64,000 bases of DNA from Chitinophaga pinensis DSM 2588 (GTDB lineage: Bacteria; Bacteroidota; Bacteroidia; Chitinophagales; Chitinophagaceae): positions 7,744,001 to 7,808,000 of the forward strand of contig NC_013132.1 of NCBI RefSeq assembly GCF_000024005.1, read 5' to 3'. A model generated the notes under the pieces. The model was not told the DNA's origin, ran no database searches, and worked only from the letters and a program-made list of their open reading frames with translations. This document shows, piece after piece, positions 10,370-20,000 of the stretch. Made by a program: the position numbers and the translations under genes. The stretch's first letter is position 1; each line of letters begins with the position of its first letter.

Positions 10370-10522
10370 CCTTTAAGATTCGATTTTGGTAAGCGTTTGT
10401 ATATAAAAGAAGACATTACACTAAAAGTGCCCCACGTTTTTTAACTTTTTTTCAGTTTTTTTTGAAACAGGCAGAGAAACTTGCAATGAGTGGGGAAAGG
10501 GGAAGAGCTATATAGCTAATTA

Positions 10523-11095
10523 TCAATTCCTTAATAAGGAAAGCAACAATAAGAGGGCTGGTCCTTCCATAATTTCTTTCAGGGAAGCCAGGGCACGGGC
10601 AGAGAGCTTATAGGTGGCCCTGACCTGCATGTCCATAATCTCTGCGATCTCTTCGAAAGAACGGCCTTCAAAGAAGCGGAACCAGATAATCTCTCTTTGC
10701 CGGCTGGTCAGTTTGGAAAGCGCCTGGCGGATCTGGGCAGATAGTATAGCGGCCTCCTCTCCTTCAATAAAACGGGCATCAAAACCCAGTTCAAACGAGA
10801 AGGACAGGTCATCTTCCTGGTAGGAGGTATTTTGTTGTTCTTTGATAAGACGGAACAGGTGGTTACGGAAAGATTTGAAGATATAGAGATTGAACATGGA
10901 AGTCACGGAGAGACGTTCCCGGTATTTCCAGATGGAGATGAATGTTTCCTGTACGGCATCTTCTACCAGGTGGGTATCCCCGGTAAATTTCTTACCATAG
11001 CTGTATAAAGCTTCATTATACTTTTTATATAATGCTTCCAGGCCTTTTACATCACTATTTCTGACCGCATCCCATAATAATTGTTCACCTGACAA
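10523..11095 (-). CDS. ECF-type RNA polymerase sigma factor
   Basis: 190 residues. Region 2 is seen in LEALYKKYNEALYSYGKKFTGDTHLVEDAVQETFISIW (about 19-57) and region 4 in ALSKLTSRQREIIWFRFFEGRSFEEIAEIMDM (about 125-157). This is the compact two-domain architecture of the Bacteroidota FecI-like ECF group. The extreme C-terminus (GPALLLLLSLLRN) is strikingly hydrophobic and may pack against or be shielded by the anti-sigma factor. It is the first gene of the minus-strand operon that leads into FecR, SusC and SusD, and it probably activates the SusC promoter region when FecR is relieved. There is a 153-base gap before FecR. Confidence 0.93.
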   Translation of the reverse strand: MSGEQLLWDAVRNSDVKGLEALYKKYNEALYSYGKKFTGDTHLVEDAVQETFISIWKYRERLSVTSMFNLYIFKSFRNHLFRLIKEQQNTSYQEDDLSFSFELGFDARFIEGEEAAILSAQIRQALSKLTSRQREIIWFRFFEGRSFEEIAEIMDMQVRATYKLSARALASLKEIMEGPALLLLLSLLRN

Positions 11096-11171
11096 ACCGT
11101 ACAGTTTTTAAATTTACAGTACCCTGACGTATAAATGTACTATACATATCAGATATTACCAAAGTGAGTAA

Positions 11172-11191
11172 AGCCGGAATAGATTCCGGCT
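11172..11191. terminator. Short GC-rich hairpin after nudK
   Basis: A perfect 9-bp inverted repeat, AGCCGGAAT/ATTCCGGCT, with a 2-base loop lies 30 bases beyond the 3' end of nudK. On the minus strand it is followed by TTTACTCACTTT, a weak U-tract, so it may act as a terminator for nudK. Confidence 0.5.
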
Positions 11192-11220
11192 GTCAGGTGA
11201 CCAATACCGTTTCAGGATGT

Positions 11221-11802
11221 TCAGGACAACAACTGGTGGATCTGCAGATATTGAATAAGCATGATGGTCTTCGCATCCTTAATTTCACCGCTGCGTACCA
11301 TTTCCAGGACTTTTTCGAATGGTAGTTCCAATACTTCGATATTTTCCTGCTCGTGCTCCAGTCCGCCGCCATCACCGATTTTCATATGTGGTTTATATTC
11401 CGCCACGAAGAAATAAAGGATCTCCGTTACTGAACCGGGCGACATATATGCTTCAAATACCTTCTGCACGTTTTCAATCCTGTAGCCTGTTTCTTCTTCT
11501 GTTTCTCTGCGGATGCAGTCTTCCGCATTGTCTTTGTCCAGCAGACCGGCACAGGCTTCTATCAGCATCCCGTCCGGATTACCATTGATATAAGTCGGAA
11601 GTCTGAACTGACGGGTGAGAATAACGGTTTTACGTTCTTTATTATACAGCAGTATGGTGGCGCCGTTTCCTCTGTCATAGGCTTCACGGGATTGCACTTC
11701 TTTGCGTCCGTCGGCCATTGTGTATTCGTAGGTAACTTTCTTCAGTATATACCAGTTATCAGAGAGGATCTTGGTATCCAGGATCTCAACGTGTTTAATC
11801 AT
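11221..11802 (-). CDS. nudK: Nudix hydrolase, NudK (GDP-mannose pyrophosphatase) type
   Basis: 193 residues, close to the usual 191 of NudK. The Nudix box runs GLLDKDNAEDCIRRETEEETGY (about 92-113), with REXXEE and the G supplying the Mg2+-binding glutamates. The flanking blocks YMSPGSVTE, GGGLEHEQENIEVLELPF and GEIKDAKTIMLIQYLQ match the E. coli NudK pattern as I remember it, rather than the ADP-ribose-specific NudF pattern. NudK hydrolyses GDP-mannose and related nucleotide sugars to GMP and sugar 1-phosphate in the cytoplasm. The gene stands alone between the sigma factor and the DUF695-like gene. Confidence 0.85.
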   Translation of the reverse strand: MIKHVEILDTKILSDNWYILKKVTYEYTMADGRKEVQSREAYDRGNGATILLYNKERKTVILTRQFRLPTYINGNPDGMLIEACAGLLDKDNAEDCIRRETEEETGYRIENVQKVFEAYMSPGSVTEILYFFVAEYKPHMKIGDGGGLEHEQENIEVLELPFEKVLEMVRSGEIKDAKTIMLIQYLQIHQLLS

Positions 11803-11849
11803 TGCGTATTATTTATAACTTCCTTATGCAGGAATGATGTAGTTGTGGT

Positions 11850-12950
11850 TTAAACCCTGAATTTATCAAAAGACCGCCAGTATTTGTCTTTAAAAACAGT
11901 TAAGTTCATGCTAATATTATGCCCGTGCTGATCATTCAGCTGATCAAAGACTTTGCATGTTTTGCGGAAATCGCGGCAGGCCATATAGACCTTGCGTTTA
12001 CTACCACCGGTTTGCCGGCCGATATTTAAATAGCCTTCCAGGTCCGGCAGTTTAGCAGCCATTTCGTCCTCGATCGTATCCATCAGCTGATAAGTAGGTT
12101 TATCAGGCATACCGTTGGTCTGCTCCCCATTATATTCCATGGTAAAATCAATGATCCAGGGGTGAGAAGCTTTCCCTTCCCATTCCAGCAGGGTGCTGTT
12201 AACGATCATCACCAATGGGCGGCCATCTTCCAGTTCGCCGTTGAGGGAAGCATACATATCTTCCTTAACATTATGCCGTACAGCGTCATACTTTTCCACA
12301 AACTCCTTCTGTCGCCATTTCAGGTAGCCTTCCAGTTTCTCGATAGCGATCAGCTCCTGCTCCGCTTCAACGGGCCCTTTTACGGCGAGGGAATCGATGA
12401 TTGTAATGGCGTTTAATTCGCCCAGATAGTTATCAAGATAGTTATATACCCCCAGGGTGATATCCCGGCTATTTTCAGTGTTAAAATCCTTATGGATGAT
12501 TGTGATCTGGATTTCATCAGGATAGTCAGCGTCTTCTTCCGGATAAAAGGAAAGACTGGCTGTATCATATTTATACCCACCCATTTCGATGACGAAATTG
12601 CTGATATCTGTCGGTGGTTTAGAAGCAGTGAATTTCCAGCCGGGCATGAAGGGTGCGGCAGCGACCAGTTCTTCCACAAAATAGATGTTCCGGAAGTTAC
12701 CTTCTGCGGTAAATACCAGTTCGACGGTATTGTTGTCGCTCATACCTGCCAGCAGATAGATGCCGCTTCTCAGTTCCTGCAGTTTGGAAAAGATCGGATC
12801 AAGGAAATCTTCATCCACCCGCTGACCGGTCCTGACAGCATTACGAAATCCTTTTTCCTTTGGCTGGAACCATTTCCAGAAATCAGCATAGCTTCCGATC
12901 GGCTTTTCTTTCGTGGAAAACAGTCCTTTTAGTTGTTTTATCAGCTTCAT
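11850..12950 (-). CDS. DUF695-like protein
   Basis: 366 residues from the preferred ATG at 12950 (MKLIKQLKGLFS); an ATG at 12971 would add seven residues. No signal peptide or membrane segment is visible, so it is probably cytoplasmic. The C-terminal half (about 235-366), with PWIIDFTMEYNGEQ..GMPDKPTYQLMDTIEDEM and MACRDFRKTCKVFDQL, resembles the DUF695 domain, whose function is unknown. The N-terminal half looks like a second uncharacterised domain. It could be co-transcribed with nudK, which lies 47 bases downstream, but no functional link is apparent. Confidence 0.7.
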   Translation of the reverse strand: MKLIKQLKGLFSTKEKPIGSYADFWKWFQPKEKGFRNAVRTGQRVDEDFLDPIFSKLQELRSGIYLLAGMSDNNTVELVFTAEGNFRNIYFVEELVAAAPFMPGWKFTASKPPTDISNFVIEMGGYKYDTASLSFYPEEDADYPDEIQITIIHKDFNTENSRDITLGVYNYLDNYLGELNAITIIDSLAVKGPVEAEQELIAIEKLEGYLKWRQKEFVEKYDAVRHNVKEDMYASLNGELEDGRPLVMIVNSTLLEWEGKASHPWIIDFTMEYNGEQTNGMPDKPTYQLMDTIEDEMAAKLPDLEGYLNIGRQTGGSKRKVYMACRDFRKTCKVFDQLNDQHGHNISMNLTVFKDKYWRSFDKFRV

Positions 12951-13097
12951 ACGTAGTACAAAGTTACCCAATACTATGTAACATTTCGCCGGCCCCGACA
13001 GTCTTATGGAGATTTCTCCTTAAATAAGTCAGTTATACAGGTAACGAACGATCCCCAGCGGGAAAAGCAGACTGGCAGACAGGAAACAGGTGTGCAT

Positions 13098-13129
13098 AAA
13101 AAAAGCCGGGCTGGAGAACCAGCACCGGC
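13098..13129 (-). terminator. Intrinsic terminator after the metalloprotease gene
   Basis: The inverted repeat GCCGG-GCTGG / CCAGC-CCGGC (one unpaired base) has loop AGAA and, on the minus strand, a run of seven T. It lies 26 bases beyond the metalloprotease stop. Confidence 0.8.
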
Positions 13130-13154
13130 GATTTGCATTCATCACTCAAAACCT

Positions 13155-15593
13155 TTATTTATCATCTCCCTTCAGGGATTTGTCTATCTCTCTGATCAGG
13201 TTAGTTTTATGCGCCTGATTTAGTGCTCCCGGCACATTGCTGATCATGAGTTCATTTTTAATAGCCTGCAGATGGGTTCTTGCATACAGACTGGCATCAC
13301 TCCTTTCCAGATTGTTCAACAGCTTGCCTTCTTTTAGTCTGGAGGTATTGATCGCCATTACCAGTTTTTCAACATACATGCGTTGTACTCCCCTGTAGTA
13401 CGTATCTTTTACCGGATCGCCCGCCAGCGGTTTCCAGACAGCTTTTTTCACATCATTCAGGTATTCTGTAACAGTATACTGCTCTTTACCGTTGGTATAG
13501 CGCTGTACCAGGTTGTACATCATTCCTGCATTGAGGATGGTGGTCATCATGTTATTCTGCATGGTCATGATTTCATCCATCTCAAATATATTCAGCCGGG
13601 TGGTGATGCTCTTGTCATACAACCACAATGGGGGTTCCATGAGGTTACGACCGATGAAGCTGATCGCTTCCTTCACCCTGGCCTTCGGCAGCTTCTCGTA
13701 TACATCGCCTGGCTGTTCGGCACTCTTGCGGGTAACGTACTGTCCGCCGATATACTTCATTACATGATACAGGTACTTGGTGTACTGCTTTACCACGCCT
13801 TTATAGATCCGCTCCAGGTTATCATCCATATCCCCGTCTTCCGCCGTCCACTTCACCAGTTCCGGTACTACCCTTTTCAGGTTTTTGATACCGTATTCAT
13901 TGGCTACCATCACATCATCTCCCAGGTCTTCCGTCTGGCTTCTCGGATCTTCTCCTTTGCCTTCACCACCAAACCACAGGCGTGGATTAGCCGCCAGACT
14001 GTCTACGACCCATTTGTTGAGTATTTTACTATCCTGATACTCATCACTGGTATTGAAGATCTGTTTGTAACCCCACTGTATTGCCCATTTATCATAAGCG
14101 CCGATACGGGGATACAACCCTGCTTTACCGATATTATCTTCCGGTTGTGCCACGTAGTTGAAACGTGCATAGTCCATGATGGATACGGTATGACCATTGG
14201 CTTCTACCCAGGCTTTATCACGAAGTTTCTCTACCGGCGTCTGACTGCTGGCGCCCATGTTATGACGCAGACCGATCGTGTGTCCTATTTCATGAGAGGA
14301 TACGAAGCGGATCAGGTCTCCCATCAGTTCGTCGTCAAATACCATTTTACGGGCGCGCGCATCATTTGGTCCTACCTGTATCATGTACCAGTCATGGATC
14401 AGTTTCATGACGTTGTGATACCATCCTACATGGCTTTCTATGATCTCACCGCTACGGGGATCACTGATCCTCGGACCATACGCATTCGGAATAGGAGACG
14501 CCAGGTAACGTATTACAGAAAATCTTGCATCTTCCAGGCTCATGGTAGTATCTCCTTCCGGCCATTCCTTTGCAACGATAGCGTTTTTGAAACCTGCCTG
14601 TTCGAATGCCTTCTGCCAGTCATTCACCCCGGCGATCAGGTAAGGACGCCATTTCTTCGGTGTAGCCGGATCGATATAGTAAACGATCTGTTTAACTGGT
14701 TCTACCAGCTCTCCGCGTTTGTATTTCTCCAGGTCTTCCGGTTTAGGTTCCAGGCGATAACGCTGAATCAGGTATTTCTCCTGTGACACCTGTGCATCTT
14801 CATCAAAAAGGATATACTTACTGGCCATAAAACCAACCCTTTCATCGAATAAGCGCTTACGCATCGGCTCTTTCGGCAACAATACCATAGAGACGTTCAT
14901 CTCCAGGGTAACAGCGCCTGACAAAGCCGCAGCCGGAATAGCAGCGCCTGAAGTCGTGTAGGTACGGGTAGTACGTACCTCGATATTGATCGGATATGCA
15001 TTCACACTGGTAATAAAGGAACGGTCATCTGCAATACTGCCCAGTTTCATATCGTTCTTTACCGCTGCATCTATGGATAATGCACTGTTGTCCTTTTTCA
15101 GGAAATCAGTGACATCGATCACCATATTGCCATTGGCACTATTGACGGTTTTGATATCGAAGGCGGCTGTAATGGGTTTTATTGCGGATGACTGCACGGC
15201 TTTAGCCAATGCCTGATTTTCATCTTTCACCCTCACAGAAAACACATCCACCCGCATGAGGAGTTTGTTACCCTGTCCTTTTTCAAAATAGATGGTACGT
15301 TCATTGGCCTTTTCACCAGCATATACCCCGGAGAGTTCCGGTGTACCGACAAAACGGGTAACCACCAGGATATCCCTTTTTAACAGGGAATCAGGTATTT
15401 CAAAGTAGTACTTGTTATCTACCAGGTGAACGGTAAACATCCCCTGACGGGTAATGGCGTCTTTGGTAATAACTTTCTCATAAGCCATGTTTTTGCTCAC
15501 CTTTGCAGAATCTCCGGCCGGCTTGCTTTTGTCCTGAGCATGGGCCGCCATTACCATCGTGAGTAATGACAGCCCCATCGTAATTCTCTTCAT
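13155..15593 (-). CDS. Secreted zinc metalloprotease (DUF5117/DUF4953 family)
   Basis: 812 residues with a signal peptide (MKRITMGLSLLTMVMAAHAQ). In order: an N-terminal DUF5118/DUF5117 region (about 40-400), then the metzincin-type zinc site HEIGHTIGLRHNMGAS near residue 430 (HEXXHXXGXXH, with three His ligands and the catalytic Glu), then a DUF4953-like C-terminal region with the Met-turn candidate SIMDYARFN. The family is annotated as zinc-dependent peptidases, with few characterised members. It is the distal gene of the second ECF-FecR-SusCD operon, 31 bases after SusD, so it probably acts on a protein or peptide before or after SusCD uptake. It ends at a strong terminator. Confidence 0.9.
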   Translation of the reverse strand: MKRITMGLSLLTMVMAAHAQDKSKPAGDSAKVSKNMAYEKVITKDAITRQGMFTVHLVDNKYYFEIPDSLLKRDILVVTRFVGTPELSGVYAGEKANERTIYFEKGQGNKLLMRVDVFSVRVKDENQALAKAVQSSAIKPITAAFDIKTVNSANGNMVIDVTDFLKKDNSALSIDAAVKNDMKLGSIADDRSFITSVNAYPINIEVRTTRTYTTSGAAIPAAALSGAVTLEMNVSMVLLPKEPMRKRLFDERVGFMASKYILFDEDAQVSQEKYLIQRYRLEPKPEDLEKYKRGELVEPVKQIVYYIDPATPKKWRPYLIAGVNDWQKAFEQAGFKNAIVAKEWPEGDTTMSLEDARFSVIRYLASPIPNAYGPRISDPRSGEIIESHVGWYHNVMKLIHDWYMIQVGPNDARARKMVFDDELMGDLIRFVSSHEIGHTIGLRHNMGASSQTPVEKLRDKAWVEANGHTVSIMDYARFNYVAQPEDNIGKAGLYPRIGAYDKWAIQWGYKQIFNTSDEYQDSKILNKWVVDSLAANPRLWFGGEGKGEDPRSQTEDLGDDVMVANEYGIKNLKRVVPELVKWTAEDGDMDDNLERIYKGVVKQYTKYLYHVMKYIGGQYVTRKSAEQPGDVYEKLPKARVKEAISFIGRNLMEPPLWLYDKSITTRLNIFEMDEIMTMQNNMMTTILNAGMMYNLVQRYTNGKEQYTVTEYLNDVKKAVWKPLAGDPVKDTYYRGVQRMYVEKLVMAINTSRLKEGKLLNNLERSDASLYARTHLQAIKNELMISNVPGALNQAHKTNLIREIDKSLKGDDK

Positions 15594-15624
15594 GTTGGAA
15601 TTGATATAATTAATTTAGATCTTC

Positions 15625-17055
15625 TTACCAGGGAAGCTTTTCATTTGTATTAAGAGTTAGTTTAGGATTCTGCTTCAATACATCCTGTGCAAACGGAATG
15701 ATGTACATATATGAATTAGGGGGCAGTTTATATTCTACCTGTGGCACAGTCGTATTGACCAGCGGGAATTTATGCACTACCGTTTTTGCATATTCCGGTT
15801 CGAGATTCAGTCTGCGCAGGTCCCAGAAGCGATGAAAGCCGAACAGGAGTTCTTTCCTTCTTTCGCTGATGAGGATATCCATCGTTTCCTTTACAGTAGC
15901 TGGCGTTTCCAGGTGAGCTTCCTGTGCATCGGTGATACGTTTGGCACGCAGGTCATTAATCAGTGTCATCGCTTCGGTAAGACTTCCTTTACGGGCATAA
16001 CATTCAGCCAGCATTAACAGCACTTCCGGCGTTTTCATACCCACAGTCACTGTAAAGAAGTCTGTAAATTTCACCTGCCAGTAAGCAGTATTTGAGCCAA
16101 TATCCAGGTATGTACGGTTGGTGGTGTTAAAGAACATAGTAAACCTCGTGTCAGTAGGACCGAACAGTGCTCTTAACTCAGGACTAATAATAAATGTGTA
16201 TCCTAAGTTTAACTCATTACGACCCGTCATGTATGTATAACTAAGTACTTCCGGATTATTGCCGGCTGCGATTGGATTCAAGGTGGGGCCGCCTGCTGCT
16301 TTCAATGCTACAAGGTCAAGCAGCTTGTTATTGTACGACAATGACTGCTGCGCCGCAGCGATACATTTATCCCATTCTCTTTTGAAGAGATGTACCTTCG
16401 CTTTCAGCGCCCATGCAAATGCGAGAGATGGATGGTATACATCCACAGGCGTTACCTGCAGATATGGAATAGATTCGTCAAGATCTTTTTCTATGAAAGC
16501 ATACACTTCCGCTACTGATGATTTCGATGGTTTCGCTTCCAGATCATACTTATCCATGATGCAGATACCGCCGTCATTGGCTGCCGTTTCCGGCACATAT
16601 GGACGGCCAAATGTATTCAGGACAACAAAATGATCAAATGCACGCTGAACTCTCGCTTCGGCCTTTGCCAGCTTCTTGAGATTTTCATCTCCCTCGCTGC
16701 CATCAACAAGCGTAATGATCATATTCCATCTGTTAATGTACTTATATGCCTGATTATACAGGGAGGAAGCGCTCAGCCTGTTGACGCGATTTTCAGTAGT
16801 ATCAGCAGTGAAGTTAATAATATCCATGTTTTTGATGATACCGATCACATTGGACTCTTTCATCCACTGATCGTCTACCAGGTACTGGAAGTTATTAATC
16901 GGATATCCTCTGTTGGGGAGGCTTACCATATTATAAAAGTCCTGCGTAGTTTCCACTACCAGTTGTCCCTTCGGAACGATGTCAAGATATTTATTGCACG
17001 ATGTAAGAATGGCAATAACGAGAATATATGCGAAGTGATAAATACCTGATTTCAT
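15625..17055 (-). CDS. SusD/RagB family outer-membrane lipoprotein
   Basis: 476 residues with a lipoprotein signal (lipobox LTSC, Cys ~20). SusD features are the TPR-like N-terminal half with ARVQRAFDHFVVLNTFGRPYVPE, and the C-terminal ILISERRKELLFGFHRFWDLRRLN block. It should form the extracellular lid of the SusC protein encoded 18 bases upstream. Together with the following metalloprotease gene this suggests capture of oligopeptides, as in the RagAB type of SusCD system. That is inference from context; the sequence itself does not reveal the ligand. Confidence 0.92.
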   Translation of the reverse strand: MKSGIYHFAYILVIAILTSCNKYLDIVPKGQLVVETTQDFYNMVSLPNRGYPINNFQYLVDDQWMKESNVIGIIKNMDIINFTADTTENRVNRLSASSLYNQAYKYINRWNMIITLVDGSEGDENLKKLAKAEARVQRAFDHFVVLNTFGRPYVPETAANDGGICIMDKYDLEAKPSKSSVAEVYAFIEKDLDESIPYLQVTPVDVYHPSLAFAWALKAKVHLFKREWDKCIAAAQQSLSYNNKLLDLVALKAAGGPTLNPIAAGNNPEVLSYTYMTGRNELNLGYTFIISPELRALFGPTDTRFTMFFNTTNRTYLDIGSNTAYWQVKFTDFFTVTVGMKTPEVLLMLAECYARKGSLTEAMTLINDLRAKRITDAQEAHLETPATVKETMDILISERRKELLFGFHRFWDLRRLNLEPEYAKTVVHKFPLVNTTVPQVEYKLPPNSYMYIIPFAQDVLKQNPKLTLNTNEKLPW

Positions 17056-17073
17056 ACGCTAATGTTTTAATAA

Positions 17074-20000
17074 TTAGAAACTAACCGCTGCACCGAACAG
17101 GAATGAACGCGATGTAGGCAGATTTCTGGTCCCACTGTTAAGGCTTGCTGTTTCCGGGTCAAGATCGTCCCCGGCTTTACTCCACATCCACAGGTTATTC
17201 GCCTGTGCAGTGAACTTTACCTGTTTAGCGAATATGTTTTTGCACAGGTATTGGGGCAAGGTATAGGATAAGTAAAGATTACGTAGCTTGACAGAAGTAG
17301 CGCTCACCACCTGAATATCTGAATAACGCCAGTAAGAAGACAGTGTAGTAGCATAACTTCTGAGGACATCAGGGTAGTCCAGTTCCAGTCTCGGATTACC
17401 ATTCGGAACTTCATCTTTATAGCGATTAGCCAGTTCGCGGTTCTGCTGGGTAGTACCCGAAAAGTCCATACGATCTCTTCTCATCTGATGGCCACCATAG
17501 AAAGCAAACATAGCACCCAGTTCTACGCCTTTATAGCGGAAACTCTGACGGAATGAGCCGTTGAACTTAGGGATCAGTGTACCTACTCTGATTATCGCAG
17601 CAGGACCATTTACCTGTTTAACGTCTGTAGGATTCCCATTTGCATCGAAAATCACATTAGGCTGGCCGTTCTCATCCAGTATATACGGGTATCCATTGAT
17701 AGTTCCGCCATATCTGTAAGCGTATACGGAGTTAAACGGTGTATTGGGATAATAGTAGTTTGACGGAGACGATATATATGAATATCCGGTTGTCGCGGCA
17801 TTGCTTACCTTTTCTATCCTGTTCCTGTTAAAGGCGATCACGAATGACGACACGGCCCCGAAATCTTTTTTATTCAGCCATTCTGAAGAAAGATTGAGTT
17901 CGATACCACGATTAGACATCGCACCGTTGTTGATGCTGAGGGAGCTGGTACCTACCGTAGGGTCAAGCGTGCTTGTAGCAATCAGGTCTGAGCTGTATTT
18001 TCTGTAGTAATCAATACTACCTCTCAGCAGGTTATTCCATATAGTAAAATCTGTACCGAAGTTGAGCGTCGCCGTTTTTTCCCAGCGTAACTTCGGGTTA
18101 GGCAATGCAAGGATGTCTGTATACTGTAATTCAGTGAACAGGTTATCACTTCTCAGTCTGGCGGTGATATATGGAGATGAGGTCTGATCGACGTTACCAT
18201 TCACACCATAAGTCACGCGCACTTTCAGGAAGTCAAGCCAGCTGATATTTTTCAGGAATGCTTCATTTGTTGCGTTCCATCCTGCACCGACTGACCACAG
18301 CGGGCGGTTCCTGTATTTCGGATCTGTACCAAACAGGTCGGTCTGATCTATCCTTGCACTGGCAGTGACGTTATAACGTCGGTCAAAGGTATAACCGATA
18401 TTACCATAGTAAGATGCAAATCTGTGGCGTACCTCTGTTTTATTCTTTCCCGGTTGATAACCAAGTGTAGTTGTACCAAACAGGTAACTATTGATCCCCG
18501 ATTCACCAAGGCGGTACCAATCCACCTGTTGGGAAGTCAATGTAACAGGATCATATCCGTACCGCAGGTCGCTTACAGATACCGGTGTGCGGGACTGTCT
18601 CATTTCAAAACCGCCAATGGCATTGAAATCATGCGTTCTGCCATTGACATTAAATGACCTGTCGAAATCAAGCTGCTGGCGGAAGGTAAAGTTGTCCGCC
18701 TGCTGATTCATCTGGTAAAGACGTCCGCTAAAGGGAATTTCGTGTGTATAAATGTTAGTCGTTGCATTATAGCTTGTCATTGCGTTGTAGAGATACCTCA
18801 TGCGGTAATCATCCTTTCCTGCAAAACTCTCCTGTTCATTCCGCGACGTTTCGTACTGGAACTTCAGGCTGTATTTCAATCCCGCAAACAACTTAGCGCC
18901 TATATCTGCAAATGTACGCAAACGCAGTTGCTGTGATTTACTCCTGCTATTATCCAGTTCATCGAGCAGATTGAAACTGAAAGATTTAAATTGTGTATTG
19001 CCCTTTAGTTGATCAATGACAGTACCATTTACGTAATCAGAGCTACTAAAACCGTCTCTGAATGATACATAGTCAGCATAAACGCGATTCCCATTTTCAT
19101 CTACGATGCGACTATAGCGAGGTTGTGTCTTATAGTCAGTATAGAGATTCTCCGATGCTATTACTTTCGAATAAGCACCGTTTGCACCGAATGTTGCCGT
19201 CAGCCAGGGAAGCGGACTAAAGCTTGATTTCAGATAAATGTTCAGGTTCTCGTCGGTGTTATTGCGTATGAGCTGGTTGTTACCATCGTAGTTAATGGAA
19301 AAATACGTATTGCTCTTGTCACTGCCTGTACCAAGTGAAATATTAAAACGTTTCCGCACCTGGTTCTGCCATACATTATCATGAAACTGCTGATAATAGT
19401 CGTAGCTTTTCAATTGCTCGATGGCAGCGTCTCTTTCATGTGTACTGATCTCGCCAATGCTTTCCTTTCTGTACAGATTGTACAATGGAGAAAAGTATCT
19501 ACTCGTGTTTCCGCCAACGCTACCATAGTAGTTAAATAATTCCTGCGCATTTGCATACCGGCGTAATTCACCTGCATAGATATCCCTTTCATAATCAACC
19601 ATCTGCCCGGAAGTAGCGTAATGCATCTTACTAAGGTCAGGACGCTCTGTTACAAAGTAATCTGCATTTACTGAGAGACTGACCCCTCCTCTTTTACCTT
19701 TCTTTGTATTAATCACAATGACGCCATTTGCGGCACGCGCACCATAAATGGACGCTGCAGCAGCATCTTTGAGTACGGTAATAGACTCGACATCATAAGG
19801 GTTGATCATATCCAGGGTATTTTCAGTAAGCAGTCCGTCGAGTACTATCAGCGGATACGTACCTACACTTCCTGAAAATGTACTCAATCCCCTGACCATT
19901 GGCTCACCTTTGTAAAGACTCAGGCCCGCTACCTTACCTTCAACAGCGGCACCCAGGTCTGTATTGATCTGGGCATTGAGCGCTTTATTGTCAACAGTTC

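Noticed and set aside
13029..13097. Minus-strand 22-residue hydrophobic open frame (contains ASLLFPLGIVRYLYN)
   Set aside because: It could be a membrane micropeptide, but it starts inside the T-run of a terminator and there is no supporting motif or context.
13383..14786. Long plus-strand open frame (467 codons) opposite the metalloprotease gene
   Set aside because: It is exactly antisense to conserved metalloprotease sequence including the HEXXH site, has no recognisable domain and an implausible composition; it is a shadow of the real gene.
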